DNA of 64,000 bases from Paraburkholderia acidisoli (GCF_009789675.1 NZ_CP046916.1:1054001-1118000); one strand, 5' to 3'. Shown: positions 1 through 8,449, counted from the first letter of the stretch. The notes: a model not told the origin generated them from the sequence alone. Program-made: numbers and translations.

Positions 1-725
1 ATACCGTTCACGAAGCTCGATTCGTCGGAGGCAAGGAACAGCGCGGCATTGGCGATCTCGTTGGCTTCGCCCACGCGGCCGAGCGGAATGCGCGAGGCGA
101 GGAAGTCGAGCAGACCTTGCTGCTGCGCGGCGTCGGGGCCCGCGAGATCGACGAGACCCGGCGTGCGCGTCGCGCCCGGCGCGATCGTGTTGACGCGGAC
201 GTGACGGTCCTTGAGGTCGAGAATCCAGTTGCGGGCGAACGAGCGCACGGCGGCCTTCGAGGCGGCGTAGACGCTGAACGCGGCCGTGCCTTCGCTGCCG
301 GCGGTCGAGCCCGTGAGGATCACCGAGGCGCGCTCGGCGAGCAGCGGCAGCGCCTTTTGCACCGTGAACAGCGTGCCCTTCACGTTGCGGTCGAAGGTGT
401 CGTAGTAATGCGCTTCGGTGATGTCGCCGAGCGGCACCATCGAGCCGCCGCCCGCGTTGGCGAACAGCACGTCGATATGGCCTTGTTCTTCGGCGATGCG
501 GGCGTAGAGCGCGTCGAGCTGGTCGAGCTTCGACGAATCCACGCGCAGGCCCGTCACGCTGCCGACCTGGCCGATCGCGGCAACGGCCGCGTCGAGTTCG
601 GCCTGGCGGCGGCCGGTGATGTACACGTGCGCGCCTTCCGCGGCGAAGCGCGTGGCGGTGGCGAGGCCGATGCCGCTGGTTGCGCCGGTAACGACTGCGA
701 TCTTGCCTGCAAGTTGCTTAGCCAT
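1..725 (-). CDS. SDR family oxidoreductase (3' end outside window)
   Basis: Classical short-chain dehydrogenase/reductase, about 241 residues visible; the C-terminus lies beyond the left edge. The N-terminus starts MAKQLAGKIAVVTGATSGIG, giving the TGxxxGIG cofactor loop at residues 13-20. NAG follows in strand 4, and the catalytic YxxxK pair falls at Tyr153/Lys157. The start at 725 is the first Met before the Rossmann strand. The gene is divergent from a LysR regulator with about 134 bp between them, the usual layout for a LysR target. An NAD(P)-dependent alcohol/carbonyl reductase activity is likely; the substrate cannot be read from sequence. Confidence 0.9.
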   Translation of the reverse strand, partial: MAKQLAGKIAVVTGATSGIGLATATRFAAEGAHVYITGRRQAELDAAVAAIGQVGSVTGLRVDSSKLDQLDALYARIAEEQGHIDVLFANAGGGSMVPLGDITEAHYYDTFDRNVKGTLFTVQKALPLLAERASVILTGSTAGSEGTAAFSVYAASKAAVRSFARNWILDLKDRHVRVNTIAPGATRTPGLVDLAGPDAAQQQGLLDFLASRIPLGRVGEANEIANAALFLASDESSFVNG

Positions 726-773
726 GATGAAAGCTCCTTCGTTCTTCGGTTTCGGGTTTGTCGGGGTGATTTG

Positions 774-790
774 CATCGCGTCGTGCGATG
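774..790. promoter_or_regulatory. Inverted repeat in the SDR/LysR divergent promoter
   Basis: Perfect 6-bp arms CATCGC and GCGATG separated by 5 bp, between the divergent SDR and LysR genes. Its size and place fit a regulator binding site; assignment to the adjacent LysR protein is inference. Confidence 0.4.
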
Positions 791-830
791 TAAGGAGAAT
801 ATCGACAGCCCCATCTTTTCGAAATAGAAT

Positions 831-843
831 TGGTTGCAAACCA
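831..843. promoter_or_regulatory. Inverted repeat TGGTTGCAAACCA just upstream of the LysR gene
   Basis: Arms TGGTT and AACCA flank a 3-bp centre, 17 bp before the chosen LysR start. It could be the autoregulatory half of a LysR site pair. No binding data can be inferred from sequence alone. Confidence 0.4.
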
Positions 844-859
844 TCATTGCAAAAATGAA

Positions 860-1777
860 ATGACGAGACTGCCCGATTTCGAAGGTCTGGCGATGTTCGC
901 GAAGGTCGCGGAAGAAGGTTCATTCGCGGCGGCGGCGCGCGCGCTGGGCGTTTCCGTGGCAACGGTGTCGCGCGGCGTGGCGCGGCTGGAGGAGCGGCTC
1001 GGCGCGCGGCTGCTCAACCGCACGTCGCGCCAGCTGGCGCTCACGGAGTTCGGCGCGGGGATCGCCGAAAAAGCGAGCGAGATTTTTCGGCAGGCGGAAG
1101 AAACGGAAAACGCCGCGCGCGAGCTTTCGGTGCAACCGCGCGGGCTGGTGCGGCTGGCCGTGCCGATGTCGTTCGGCTTGCGCTGGGTCGCGCCGCTGTT
1201 GCCGGAATTCCTGCAGCGCTATCCGGAAGTGCAGATCGATCTGCATCTCGCCGACGCCACCATCGACCTCGTGGCGCAAGGTTTCGACGCCGCGCTGCGC
1301 ATCGCGGCGCTGCCCGATTCCTCGCTGGTGGCGCGGCGCCTGTGCGCGGTGTCGCAAATGGTGGTGGCTTCGCCGGGCTATCTGGCGCGGCACGGGCGGC
1401 CGCAGCATCCGTCGGAACTGACGAGCCGCGCGTGTCTCTCGTATGCGTATCGTGCGCGCAGCGACGTCTGGCGTTTCACCAACGACGCCGGCGACGAAGT
1501 GCCGGTCACGCCGGTGGGGCCGCTGCGCGTCACCAACTCCGACGCGCTGCTGCCCACGCTGCTCGCGGGCCTCGCGATCGCCGAGTTGCCCGAATTCATC
1601 GCGGGCGACTATCTCGCGGACGGCCGCCTCGAAGCGATCCTGCCCGGCTGGCATCTCACGCGCGGCGGCCTGTACTTCGTCACGCCTTCGGCACGCGCGC
1701 GGCCCGCGAAGGTGAGCGCGCTGAGCGATTTTTTCGCGGAGCGGCTTTCGACGCCCACGTGGCGGGTCGCAAGCTAA
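860..1777 (+). CDS. LysR-family transcriptional regulator
   Basis: A 305-residue LysR-type regulator of the usual length. An N-terminal winged helix-turn-helix (about residues 5-62; FAAAARALGVSVATVSRGVARLE) is followed by a type-2 periplasmic-binding-like effector domain. I chose the ATG at 860 because the protein then begins MTRLPDFEGLAMF, as in the family; an in-frame start 30 bp upstream would add an untypical extension. It is of the DhcR/AaeR-like group that often controls adjacent oxidoreductases. The divergent SDR gene is the obvious target, through the inverted repeats in the shared promoter. Confidence 0.9.
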   Translation: MTRLPDFEGLAMFAKVAEEGSFAAAARALGVSVATVSRGVARLEERLGARLLNRTSRQLALTEFGAGIAEKASEIFRQAEETENAARELSVQPRGLVRLAVPMSFGLRWVAPLLPEFLQRYPEVQIDLHLADATIDLVAQGFDAALRIAALPDSSLVARRLCAVSQMVVASPGYLARHGRPQHPSELTSRACLSYAYRARSDVWRFTNDAGDEVPVTPVGPLRVTNSDALLPTLLAGLAIAELPEFIAGDYLADGRLEAILPGWHLTRGGLYFVTPSARARPAKVSALSDFFAERLSTPTWRVAS

Positions 1778-1831
1778 TGCCGTAAGCCGATACCGCACGC
1801 CGCGCGGCATCGACTGGACATCGCGCGAACG

Positions 1832-2719
1832 TCACGCGAATTTCGCCTCGGCGAGATCGTCGAGCAACGTCGGGCCGCCCGGCCGCCAGCCCAGTTGCGC
1901 CTGCGTCTGCGCGCTCGAGGCCGGCATGTCGAGACCGGCGAACATGCCCATCCAGCCGAAATGCGCGGCGGCTTCGTCGGCGGAAATCGACACGACCGGC
2001 AACTTCAGGCCGCGGCCCAGCGACTCGGCGATGGCGCGGCTCGTGATGCCTTCCTCGCCCACCGCGTGATAGCGCGCGCCGCGTGCGCCCTTTTCGATCG
2101 CGAGCCGGTACACGCGCACCACGTCGGACAAGTGGCCGGCGGGCCAGCGGTTCGCGCCTTCGCCCACGTAGGCGACCTTGCCCTTCTCGCGCGCGATCTC
2201 GACCAGCGGAGAAATCAGCCCTTGCCGATACGGATTGTGGACTTGCGGCAGGCGCACCACGGACACGTTGACGCCCTGTTCGAGCAGCGCGTTCGCCGCG
2301 ATCTCCGAAGCGATGCGCGGGTTCGGATGGCTCGTGTTGAACACGTCTTCGCGCGCCGGTTCGCCGTGCGCGCCGCTGCCAATGCCGGTGCCCGAGGTGA
2401 TGACGAGCGGCCGCGCGGAGCCCGCGAGCGCCGCGCCCAGCGCCGCGATCACGCGCTGGTCTTTCTGGCAGTTGTCGATGAAACGCGAGAAGTCGTGATC
2501 GAACGCGAGATGGATAACGGCATCGGCTTGCGCCGCGCCTTCGCGCAAACCTTCGGGGTCTTCGAGCGTGCCGCGATACACCTGCGCGCCCGCGACGGCG
2601 AGCGCTTGCGCGCCGGCTTCGGAACGCGTGACGCCGATCACCTCGTGACCCGCGCCGATCAGTTCGGGAACGAGCGCCGAGCCGATAAAACCGGTCGCGC
2701 CAGTAACGAAAATACGCAT
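1832..2719 (-). CDS. Atypical SDR / NAD(P)-binding epimerase-like protein
   Basis: A 295-residue extended/atypical SDR. It starts MRIFVTGATGFIGSALVPEL, the GxxGxxG dinucleotide-binding loop of the NAD-dependent epimerase/dehydratase superfamily. A later HLAFDHDF segment and a C-terminal substrate region (HFGWMGMFAGLD) resemble uncharacterised YwnB/SDR_a5-type proteins. The start at 2719 is supported by AGGAGAG a few bases upstream; the open frame extends 10 codons further without a better ribosome site. It is convergent with the LysR gene. An oxidoreductase or NAD(P) sensor role is possible; substrate unknown. Confidence 0.85.
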   Translation of the reverse strand: MRIFVTGATGFIGSALVPELIGAGHEVIGVTRSEAGAQALAVAGAQVYRGTLEDPEGLREGAAQADAVIHLAFDHDFSRFIDNCQKDQRVIAALGAALAGSARPLVITSGTGIGSGAHGEPAREDVFNTSHPNPRIASEIAANALLEQGVNVSVVRLPQVHNPYRQGLISPLVEIAREKGKVAYVGEGANRWPAGHLSDVVRVYRLAIEKGARGARYHAVGEEGITSRAIAESLGRGLKLPVVSISADEAAAHFGWMGMFAGLDMPASSAQTQAQLGWRPGGPTLLDDLAEAKFA

Positions 2720-2873
2720 CGTGAACTCTCCTGAGTGGGATGCGTTCACTATGCGGCGCGCGACGCGGTGCGTGAAGCCGGGACGTTATCGTAGGAAAGG
2801 GGTTAACAGGATGAGGCGTGGAGGATGGCGGGGCGCAGTGCTAATCCACGTTGGCGCGCCGTCTCCGCCGCCC

Positions 2874-3629
2874 TCACCCATGGTGCGCCTCGTCATCGTC
2901 GTCATGATGCGCGCTCATCGAGCCCATGCCGCCGCCCATTCCGCCGCCCGCGCCCATCGCTCCCAATCCGCCGCCGCCGCCGCCCTTTCCCTCGCCGCCG
3001 CCGTCCTTGCCCTTCGCGCCCGAGCCCGAGCCTGAACCCGATGGCCGCGCCGGCCCTTGCTCGGGAATCGCGAGATCGCCGGGCACCGCGTCGAGATCGA
3101 GCACCGAGCGAATGAAGGTGCGCAGCGACACCACCAGCGCGGCCGTATGCACCGGCCGTCCCTGCGTCATTTCCTGCGCGGCCTTCACGGCGAGCCGCAC
3201 CTGCTCCTCGGTGCCGAGCAGCACGATATCGGCGAGCGCGCCTTCCACGGCGTCCCGAATGCGCCGCGCGCGATCCGTGCTGGCCGCTTCGCTCGACTCG
3301 GCGGGCGGCGGCGCGGGCGTGGCGACAACGGCGTCTTTCGCATCGAGCGCGACCTGCGCCTGCGGCGGCACCGCCATCGAGGCGCGCCGGAGATCGCGCA
3401 GATGCGTGGGATCGACGGCCAGGTTGCCCGTGAACGAGCCGCCCAGCGTTTTATATGCGGCGATCAGCGTACGCAGGCGTTCGTTGATCTGACGATTCTC
3501 GCGCTCGCGCCGTTGCTGCACCGTCTGCATCACGAGCAGGCGAATACCCACGCCGATCAACGTGATGACGGCGAGACCGAGCAGGGTCGAAAGCAGACTG
3601 GTCAGGGAACTGAAGTCGAGTGTGCGCAT
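2874..3629 (-). CDS. Membrane-anchored protein with glycine-rich, His/Asp-ended tail
   Basis: A 251-residue protein I do not recognise. One N-terminal membrane segment (about residues 9-33) is followed by a charged, probably coiled helix (QQRRERENRQINERLRTL) and a helical domain to about residue 185. A low-complexity Gly/Met-rich tail then ends in HHDDDDEAHHG, which could bind divalent metal. It is the third gene of a leftward run, 99 bp after a receiver-domain gene and a KaiC-like ATPase, so a role as membrane partner of that signalling block is plausible. The start at 3629 places Met just before the membrane segment; the open frame extends 17 codons upstream. Confidence 0.7.
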   Translation of the reverse strand: MRTLDFSSLTSLLSTLLGLAVITLIGVGIRLLVMQTVQQRRERENRQINERLRTLIAAYKTLGGSFTGNLAVDPTHLRDLRRASMAVPPQAQVALDAKDAVVATPAPPPAESSEAASTDRARRIRDAVEGALADIVLLGTEEQVRLAVKAAQEMTQGRPVHTAALVVSLRTFIRSVLDLDAVPGDLAIPEQGPARPSGSGSGSGAKGKDGGGEGKGGGGGGLGAMGAGGGMGGGMGSMSAHHDDDDEAHHG

Positions 3630-3728
3630 GGAAGCCCGAAGCCGGCGGCGTGCCGATACCAACCGGCAACGCCCAAGCAAACGCTGCGCCCAGCAAGGAG
3701 GCGTGCGGCGCGCGTCGAGCGCGTCGAC

Positions 3729-4118
3729 TCAGGCTTCGCCGCCTTCGTGGCCCCTGGCGCCCGCGGCCATGACGAGCACGAGGGTTTGCAGCAGCCGCGC
3801 GGCCGCATAGGGTTTGTCGAGGATCGCCGCGAACAGGTTCGGATGCGCGCGCGCCGAAGCGCCTTGCGCCGCGCTCGACAGGATCACGGGAATGTGAGCG
3901 AGCGCGCCGTCGGCTTTCATGGCGCGCGCGAGGTCCAGCCCCGACATGGCCGGCATCATGTAGTCGGTGATGACGACGTCGGGCCGCACGCGCCCGATCA
4001 GTTCGAGCGCGTCCACGCCGTTGCGCGCGGCATGCACGATATACCCCGCGTCCTCGAGGAAGAAGGTGAGGAAGTCCGTGATCAGGGTTTCATCATCGAC
4101 TACAACGATGGTCGTCAT
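3729..4118 (-). CDS. Single-domain response regulator (CheY-like receiver)
   Basis: A 129-residue protein made only of a receiver domain. Acidic pocket residues Asp8/Asp9, the phospho-acceptor Asp52 (in VVITDYMMP), Ser81/Ser82 at the switch position and Lys102 in DKPY are all in place, so it should be phosphorylatable. It has no output domain and therefore acts by protein contact. It lies 49 bp downstream of the KaiC-like ATPase on the same strand, suggesting one transcript and a shared pathway. No histidine kinase is encoded nearby, so the phosphodonor is unknown. Confidence 0.92.
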   Translation of the reverse strand: MTTIVVVDDETLITDFLTFFLEDAGYIVHAARNGVDALELIGRVRPDVVITDYMMPAMSGLDLARAMKADGALAHIPVILSSAAQGASARAHPNLFAAILDKPYAAARLLQTLVLVMAAGARGHEGGEA

Positions 4119-4167
4119 TCCGGCTCACTCTGGTGCGCTGCCGCGGGCGTCGCCAAACACGACGCCA

Positions 4168-5604
4168 CTATCGCAACGCCGGTTTATCAGCAACCGTCAC
4201 GCTGATATCTGCGCCCGATCGCAGGGCGCCGTCCGGAATCGTGAGCTTCGTAATGGAAGGCGCGAATGCACTGTCCCGAACCTTGATTACCTTGATCCCC
4301 TGGTACAGCGCGTCTTCCGTTTCTTCAAGCTGCATGCCGATGACGTTATCGAAGAGGCTGAGCGCCTCGGGTAGCGTGGTACTCGTGGGCACCGAACTGG
4401 ACTCCTTCGTTTCCCACGTGCATAGCAGCGTCACGTCCATCACGCGAAGCTGGTTCGTGAGCGCGGCGAGAAACTCAGGAAAGCGCTGACGATCGACGGC
4501 CGCGCGCTCGAAACCCGCGAGACCGTCAATCACGAGTCTGCGCACACCACGTGCCTGCACGGCGTCGAGCAACTGATACGCGAGACTGTCGATCACGTTC
4601 TCGGTGAGCGGATTCCACATCACCGTCAACGCGCCCGACTCCACGAGCGCTTCCATGTCGATGCCGAGCGCGCGCGCCTTGCTCGCGAGCCGCGCGGGCG
4701 TTTCGTAGAAGCCGAAATGCAGCCCCGGTTCGTCCGGTGTGGCGAGGCGCAGGAAGTTGAGCCCGAAACTGGTCTTGCCGCTGCCGCCCGGCCCTACCAC
4801 GGCCGTGGCCGAGACGGCCGGCAGGCCGCCCTTGATGCGCTTGTCCAGTTCCTCGAAGCCGCTCGACACGCGCTCGAGCGGCGCGTGATCGCGCCCGAGC
4901 GGATGCGCGTACAGCGCTTCGAGACGCGGATACACCGTCACGCCGTCGTCGCTGATGCGGTAGTGGTGCAGGCCGCCGAGCGCCTTGCTCCCGCGCGACT
5001 TCGACACGCGCAGGCGCCGCACCGTCTTCGAGCCGAACAGTTCTTCTTCCAGTTGCAGCACGCCGTCGACCATGGTGTGCTCGGGACTCGATTCGTCGAT
5101 TCGCGCGCTCGTGAGGAACAGCACCGTGCAACCGCTGAAGGCGGCATGGCCTTGCAGCTCCGCCACGAACGCCTTCACGTCCAGCGAACTGTGCGTGCTC
5201 TCGCGCGCGTTGAGCAGGCCGTCGAGCACGAGCATGGTGGTGCCCTGACGCGCCATTTCCTTGCGCAGGAGTTCGACCAGCGCCGTGAGTCCTTCCACGC
5301 GCAAGGTGCGGAACAGGCTCAGATACGAGACTTCCTTGCCGACCACGTCCGGGTCGTAGAAGCCGAGCGTCGAAAGCGACTGGAACAGCCGGTCGTGCGC
5401 TTCGGCAAGCAGCGTGATGTAGAGCACCTTGCCGCCCTGCTTCGCCTGCGCGAACGCGATCTGGTTGGCGAGGATGGTCTTGCCCGCGCCCGGCCGCCCC
5501 TGAAGAATGTAGGCGGAACCCGCGATCAGGCCGCCGCCGAGAATGGGATCGAGGCCGGGAACATGGCTGTTCAGGCGCATCAAGGTCTGTTGCATCGCGT
5601 GCAT
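4168..5604 (-). CDS. Double-domain KaiC-like ATPase
   Basis: A 478-residue protein with two RecA/KaiC domains. The first has Walker A GRPGAGKT (Lys42) and the signature opening GLDPILGGGL. The second has Walker A GPGGSGKT near residue 270, preceded by SGFEELDKRIKGGLP. The KaiC-type acidic motif after strand 2 is kept as LLAEAHDRL and FYETPARL. Length and layout match KaiC-like proteins of proteobacteria. The CII phosphosite pair Ser-Thr of cyanobacterial KaiC is not recognisable and no kaiA or kaiB is present, so a clock is not implied. A second Met lies three codons in; neither start has a clear ribosome site. Confidence 0.9.
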   Translation of the reverse strand: MHAMQQTLMRLNSHVPGLDPILGGGLIAGSAYILQGRPGAGKTILANQIAFAQAKQGGKVLYITLLAEAHDRLFQSLSTLGFYDPDVVGKEVSYLSLFRTLRVEGLTALVELLRKEMARQGTTMLVLDGLLNARESTHSSLDVKAFVAELQGHAAFSGCTVLFLTSARIDESSPEHTMVDGVLQLEEELFGSKTVRRLRVSKSRGSKALGGLHHYRISDDGVTVYPRLEALYAHPLGRDHAPLERVSSGFEELDKRIKGGLPAVSATAVVGPGGSGKTSFGLNFLRLATPDEPGLHFGFYETPARLASKARALGIDMEALVESGALTVMWNPLTENVIDSLAYQLLDAVQARGVRRLVIDGLAGFERAAVDRQRFPEFLAALTNQLRVMDVTLLCTWETKESSSVPTSTTLPEALSLFDNVIGMQLEETEDALYQGIKVIKVRDSAFAPSITKLTIPDGALRSGADISVTVADKPALR

Positions 5605-5820
5605 AAATTCGGCGAGGAGAAGGACCGGAAGCCCGGCAAGAACCGCGGGCGCTACGCGCTCCGGTGCCGTGTGAATCGAAAAGCTCGCGCGGAGGGGATA
5701 AGTCCGCCGACGTCATTATGCGGCAAACGTCCAGTACTGGCGAATCGCCCGATTAAGCGGGGCGCTATCCGGAAGGCGCGCCGATAAAGGCCAGGCGCGA
5801 ATTAACGATAGCGAACCTAT

Positions 5821-5835
5821 GCGCTTTGAAAGCGC
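5821..5835. promoter_or_regulatory. Palindrome GCGCTTTGAAAGCGC
   Basis: Seven-base perfect arms around one central base, 217 bp upstream of the KaiC-like gene and 344 bp upstream of the phosphatase gene. A protein-binding site is plausible; no factor can be assigned. Confidence 0.35.
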
Positions 5836-6097
5836 TTTATCCAGCGCTTCGAGTCGAGACTTCCCGATCGCGGCGAAGCGACCGTTTTATCCAATTGATT
5901 TCACGGGCATTGTTACCGGCTTCACGACTTCTTTAATACGGATCGGCACAATTTCAAATGCCTTTCGATTGCATTTCACTCACCCGGAGCGGTAACGATT
6001 CCGGGGCGCGCTTTCGAACTCGCCGGAATTCGCGCAAAGCCGTGTCCAGCGTTGCGATGCCGGTAAATAGACAGGGCATGAAGCCTGTTTGCCACAC

Positions 6098-6107
6098 GCA
6101 AACGTTT
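6098..6107. promoter_or_regulatory. CAAACGTTTG palindrome upstream of the sia operon
   Basis: A perfect 10-bp palindrome whose core AACGTT resembles LacI/GalR-family operators. It lies about 71 bp before the phosphatase start. The same decamer recurs at 53795-53804. No LacI-family gene is in the window. Confidence 0.35.
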
Positions 6108-6178
6108 GACTCATTTTGAATCGTCGCATGTAACGAAACCGACACAAAAGGGCTTTAGCGTGCTGGTTTCCTCATACG

Positions 6179-7450
6179 ATGTGCCGCCACGTCATGCATC
6201 CAGCGCTTGCGCAGTTTCGTCGCCCCGGTGTTCCCCAGAGCCCCCGTTGCGCAGGCGATCTTTCCCAGGAAGTGCCGGCCGTCGATTCGGCGGATTCGAA
6301 TTCGCTCGTGATGGAAATCTTCTATTCGCGACGCGACATGGTGAGCCTCGCCGTGATCGAAGGCGACCGCCCCATCGGCCTCATCAACCGCGACATCTTT
6401 CTTTCGCAGATGAGCAAGCCGTTCCATCGCGAGCTCTACGACAAGAAGAGCTGCATCGCGTTCATGGACAAGGAACCGCTCATCGTCGACGCCGACATGA
6501 CGCTGGAAGCGCTCACCTTCAAGACCGTGGAAGTGGGCGAGAAAGCACTCGTCGACGGCTTCATCGTGACGAAGGAAGGCCGCTTCGCGGGCATCGGCAA
6601 CGGCCTGCAACTGCTGGGCGCGGTGGCGGAAATGCAGGCCGAGCGCAATCGGCAGGTGATGCAGAGCATCGAATACGCGAGCGTGATCCAGCAGGCGATG
6701 CTGCGTGCCTCGCGCGACGCGCTCGCGGAAAAGTTGCCCGGCGCGGCGCTGCTGTGGGAACCGCGCGACGTGGTGGGCGGCGACTTCTATCACTTCGCCG
6801 CGTTCGCGGACGGCTGGTTCGGCGCGGTGGCGGACTGCACGGGGCACGGCGTGCCCGGCGCGTTCATGACGCTGCTCGCCTCCGCCTCGCTCACGCAGGC
6901 GCTCGAACAGTTGGGCCCGCGCGACCCGAGCGCGCTGCTCGCGGCAGTCAACCGCAACGTCAAGGGCCTGCTCGGCCAGGTGCACGGCGCGGGTGAGTCG
7001 CCGCAATCGAACGACGGCCTCGACGCCGCCTTTTTCTGGTTCGACAGCGCGAAGCAGCAACTCCATTTCGCGGGCGCGCGCATCGCGCTGCACGTGCTGC
7101 GCCCCGAGGCGGAGCACTTCGAGACCGTGGCGGGCGAACGCATGGGCGTGGGTTACGTGGACAGCCTCGCCGACCACGAATGGGCGCTGCACACGATCGA
7201 CCTGCCCGCCGGCAGCCTGCTGTTCATCTCGACCGACGGGCTGATCGACCAGATCGGCGGCCCGAAGAAAATCGCTTTCGGCAAACGCCGCGCGCTCGAC
7301 CTGATTCTCGAACGCCGCGCGCAAGCGCCCGCCTTCCTGTGTGACGCGCTGCGCGAAGCGCTCGTCGCGTGGCAAGGCGGTCAGTCGGACAAGGAAGCCG
7401 ACAAACAATCGCGTCGCGACGACGTGACGCTATTCTTCACCCGCGTTTAA
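6179..7450 (+). CDS. siaA: SiaA-like PP2C (SpoIIE) protein phosphatase with CBS-type input domain
   Basis: A 423-residue Ser/Thr phosphatase. Residues about 30-155 look like a CBS-domain pair (LAVIEGDRPIGLINRD, then VDGFIVTKEGRFAGIG). The PP2C domain follows, with metal ligands Asp202 (VVGGDFY), Asp219 (ADCTGHG), Asp353 (STDGLID) and a late RRDDVTLFF. In the known Pseudomonas SiaABCD system, SiaA dephosphorylates SiaC and has membrane-bound HAMP input. This version has no membrane segment, so its signal is probably cytoplasmic, perhaps a nucleotide. It is the first gene of a four-gene run. The start is uncertain: Met also occurs at codon 6 and neither has a good ribosome site. Confidence 0.85.
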   Translation: MCRHVMHPALAQFRRPGVPQSPRCAGDLSQEVPAVDSADSNSLVMEIFYSRRDMVSLAVIEGDRPIGLINRDIFLSQMSKPFHRELYDKKSCIAFMDKEPLIVDADMTLEALTFKTVEVGEKALVDGFIVTKEGRFAGIGNGLQLLGAVAEMQAERNRQVMQSIEYASVIQQAMLRASRDALAEKLPGAALLWEPRDVVGGDFYHFAAFADGWFGAVADCTGHGVPGAFMTLLASASLTQALEQLGPRDPSALLAAVNRNVKGLLGQVHGAGESPQSNDGLDAAFFWFDSAKQQLHFAGARIALHVLRPEAEHFETVAGERMGVGYVDSLADHEWALHTIDLPAGSLLFISTDGLIDQIGGPKKIAFGKRRALDLILERRAQAPAFLCDALREALVAWQGGQSDKEADKQSRRDDVTLFFTRV

Positions 7451-7458
7451 GGTAGTCC

Positions 7459-8028
7459 ATGAACATGTCGGATTTCATCGATCAGGACGGTGCGTTCTTC
7501 GAACTCGCACAGCGCCGCAACCTGATCTTCTATCACAAGGGCTATTTCTCGCATAACATCGTCGCGGCGATGAGCGAGGTGGTGAAGCTGCAACTCGAAG
7601 TGGCGGGTGTGAGTACGCCCACGCGCCGCAAGCTCTTTTCGTCGTTTATCGAACTTTCGCAGAATATCGTGCATTATTCGGCCGACTCGCTCGTCGACGG
7701 CCTGGATAAGGGCGGCGCCGTGCGTGAAGGCGCCGTTTGCATCAGCACGGAAGGCGAACGTCACCTCATGATGTGCGCGAATCCGGTTGCTGCGGGCGCA
7801 GTGGACGATTTGCGCGAAAAGCTCGAGCCGTTGCGCAACATGACGCTCGAGGAAATCAAGGCGGCCTACAAGACCTCGCTGCGCGCGGAAACGCCGCCGG
7901 AAAGCAAGGGCGCGGGACTGGGCTTCCTGACGATGGCACGCGACGCGAGCGCACCGCTCGAATTCGCGTTTCATCCGCGCGCCGGCGATCCCGGCACTGT
8001 CCTTTTCTGCCTCAAGACCATCATCTGA
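7459..8028 (+). CDS. siaB: SiaB-like protein kinase
   Basis: A 189-residue GHKL-type protein of the SiaB family. An N-box-like helix (FIELSQNIVHYS, about residues 62-73) and a G-box-like loop (SKGAGLGFLTMARDA, about residues 151-165) are visible. In characterised SiaABCD systems this kinase phosphorylates SiaC on a threonine and the SiaA phosphatase reverses it. It begins 9 bp after the phosphatase gene, so it is almost certainly cotranscribed. The order phosphatase-kinase-SiaC-cyclase is the main support for the family assignment, together with the length. Confidence 0.85.
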   Translation: MNMSDFIDQDGAFFELAQRRNLIFYHKGYFSHNIVAAMSEVVKLQLEVAGVSTPTRRKLFSSFIELSQNIVHYSADSLVDGLDKGGAVREGAVCISTEGERHLMMCANPVAAGAVDDLREKLEPLRNMTLEEIKAAYKTSLRAETPPESKGAGLGFLTMARDASAPLEFAFHPRAGDPGTVLFCLKTII

Positions 8029-8048
8029 GTAAAGTACGCGAACCAGCC

Positions 8049-8435
8049 ATGGAAAATCTCTTCATTGCCGCCACGGCGACGTCGCCGGAGATCGATTTCC
8101 GGTTCGACCAGAACCTGCTTTCGCTCAGGGGCGAGTCGTATCCGGAGAACGCGGCCGCATTCTATTCGCCGATCATCGAGCGTCTGAATGCCTACCTCGA
8201 AAGCTGCTCGGACGCGGCGATCACCGTCGACGTGACCCTGACGTATTTCAATAGCTCCAGCACGAAGATGCTGTTCAGCATCTTCGATTCGCTCAACGAA
8301 ACCGCCGCCGCGGGCAATCGCGTCCAGGTCAACTGGTATCGCGACGACGAGGACGAAACCATCCTCGAGTTCGGCGAAGAATTGCAAACCGACTTCACGG
8401 CGATCAAGTTCACCGATTGTCCCGTTTCGGTTTGA
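8049..8435 (+). CDS. siaC: SiaC-family regulatory phosphoprotein (DUF1987)
   Basis: A 128-residue protein with the hallmark LTYFNSSSTKMLF stretch. By position, Thr72 in this SSTK motif matches the phospho-threonine of Pseudomonas SiaC. In that system unphosphorylated SiaC binds and activates the diguanylate cyclase SiaD; phosphorylation by SiaB stops this and SiaA restores it. The ATG at 8049 gives the family's usual length and lies 20 bp after the kinase stop. It is the switch protein between the kinase/phosphatase pair and the cyclase. Confidence 0.9.
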   Translation: MENLFIAATATSPEIDFRFDQNLLSLRGESYPENAAAFYSPIIERLNAYLESCSDAAITVDVTLTYFNSSSTKMLFSIFDSLNETAAAGNRVQVNWYRDDEDETILEFGEELQTDFTAIKFTDCPVSV

Positions 8436-8449
8436 ACACGGAGAGCAAG

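Larger units (their letters stand above)
5605..6178. other. 574-bp divergent intergenic region between the KaiC-like and sia operons
   Basis: No convincing gene on either strand. Moderately AT-rich. It contains a perfect palindrome GCGCTTTGAAAGCGC at 5821-5835 and the palindrome CAAACGTTTG at 6098-6107. It must carry the promoters of both operons; I could not place -35/-10 boxes with confidence. Confidence 0.6.

Noticed and set aside
4168..5604. Cyanobacterial-type circadian clock.
   Set aside because: No kaiA or kaiB, and the Ser/Thr autophosphorylation pair in the second domain is not recognisable.
8417..8449. TTG start for the diguanylate cyclase overlapping siaC.
   Set aside because: No ribosome site; the GTG at 8450 has GGAG at the right distance and gives a clean N-terminus.
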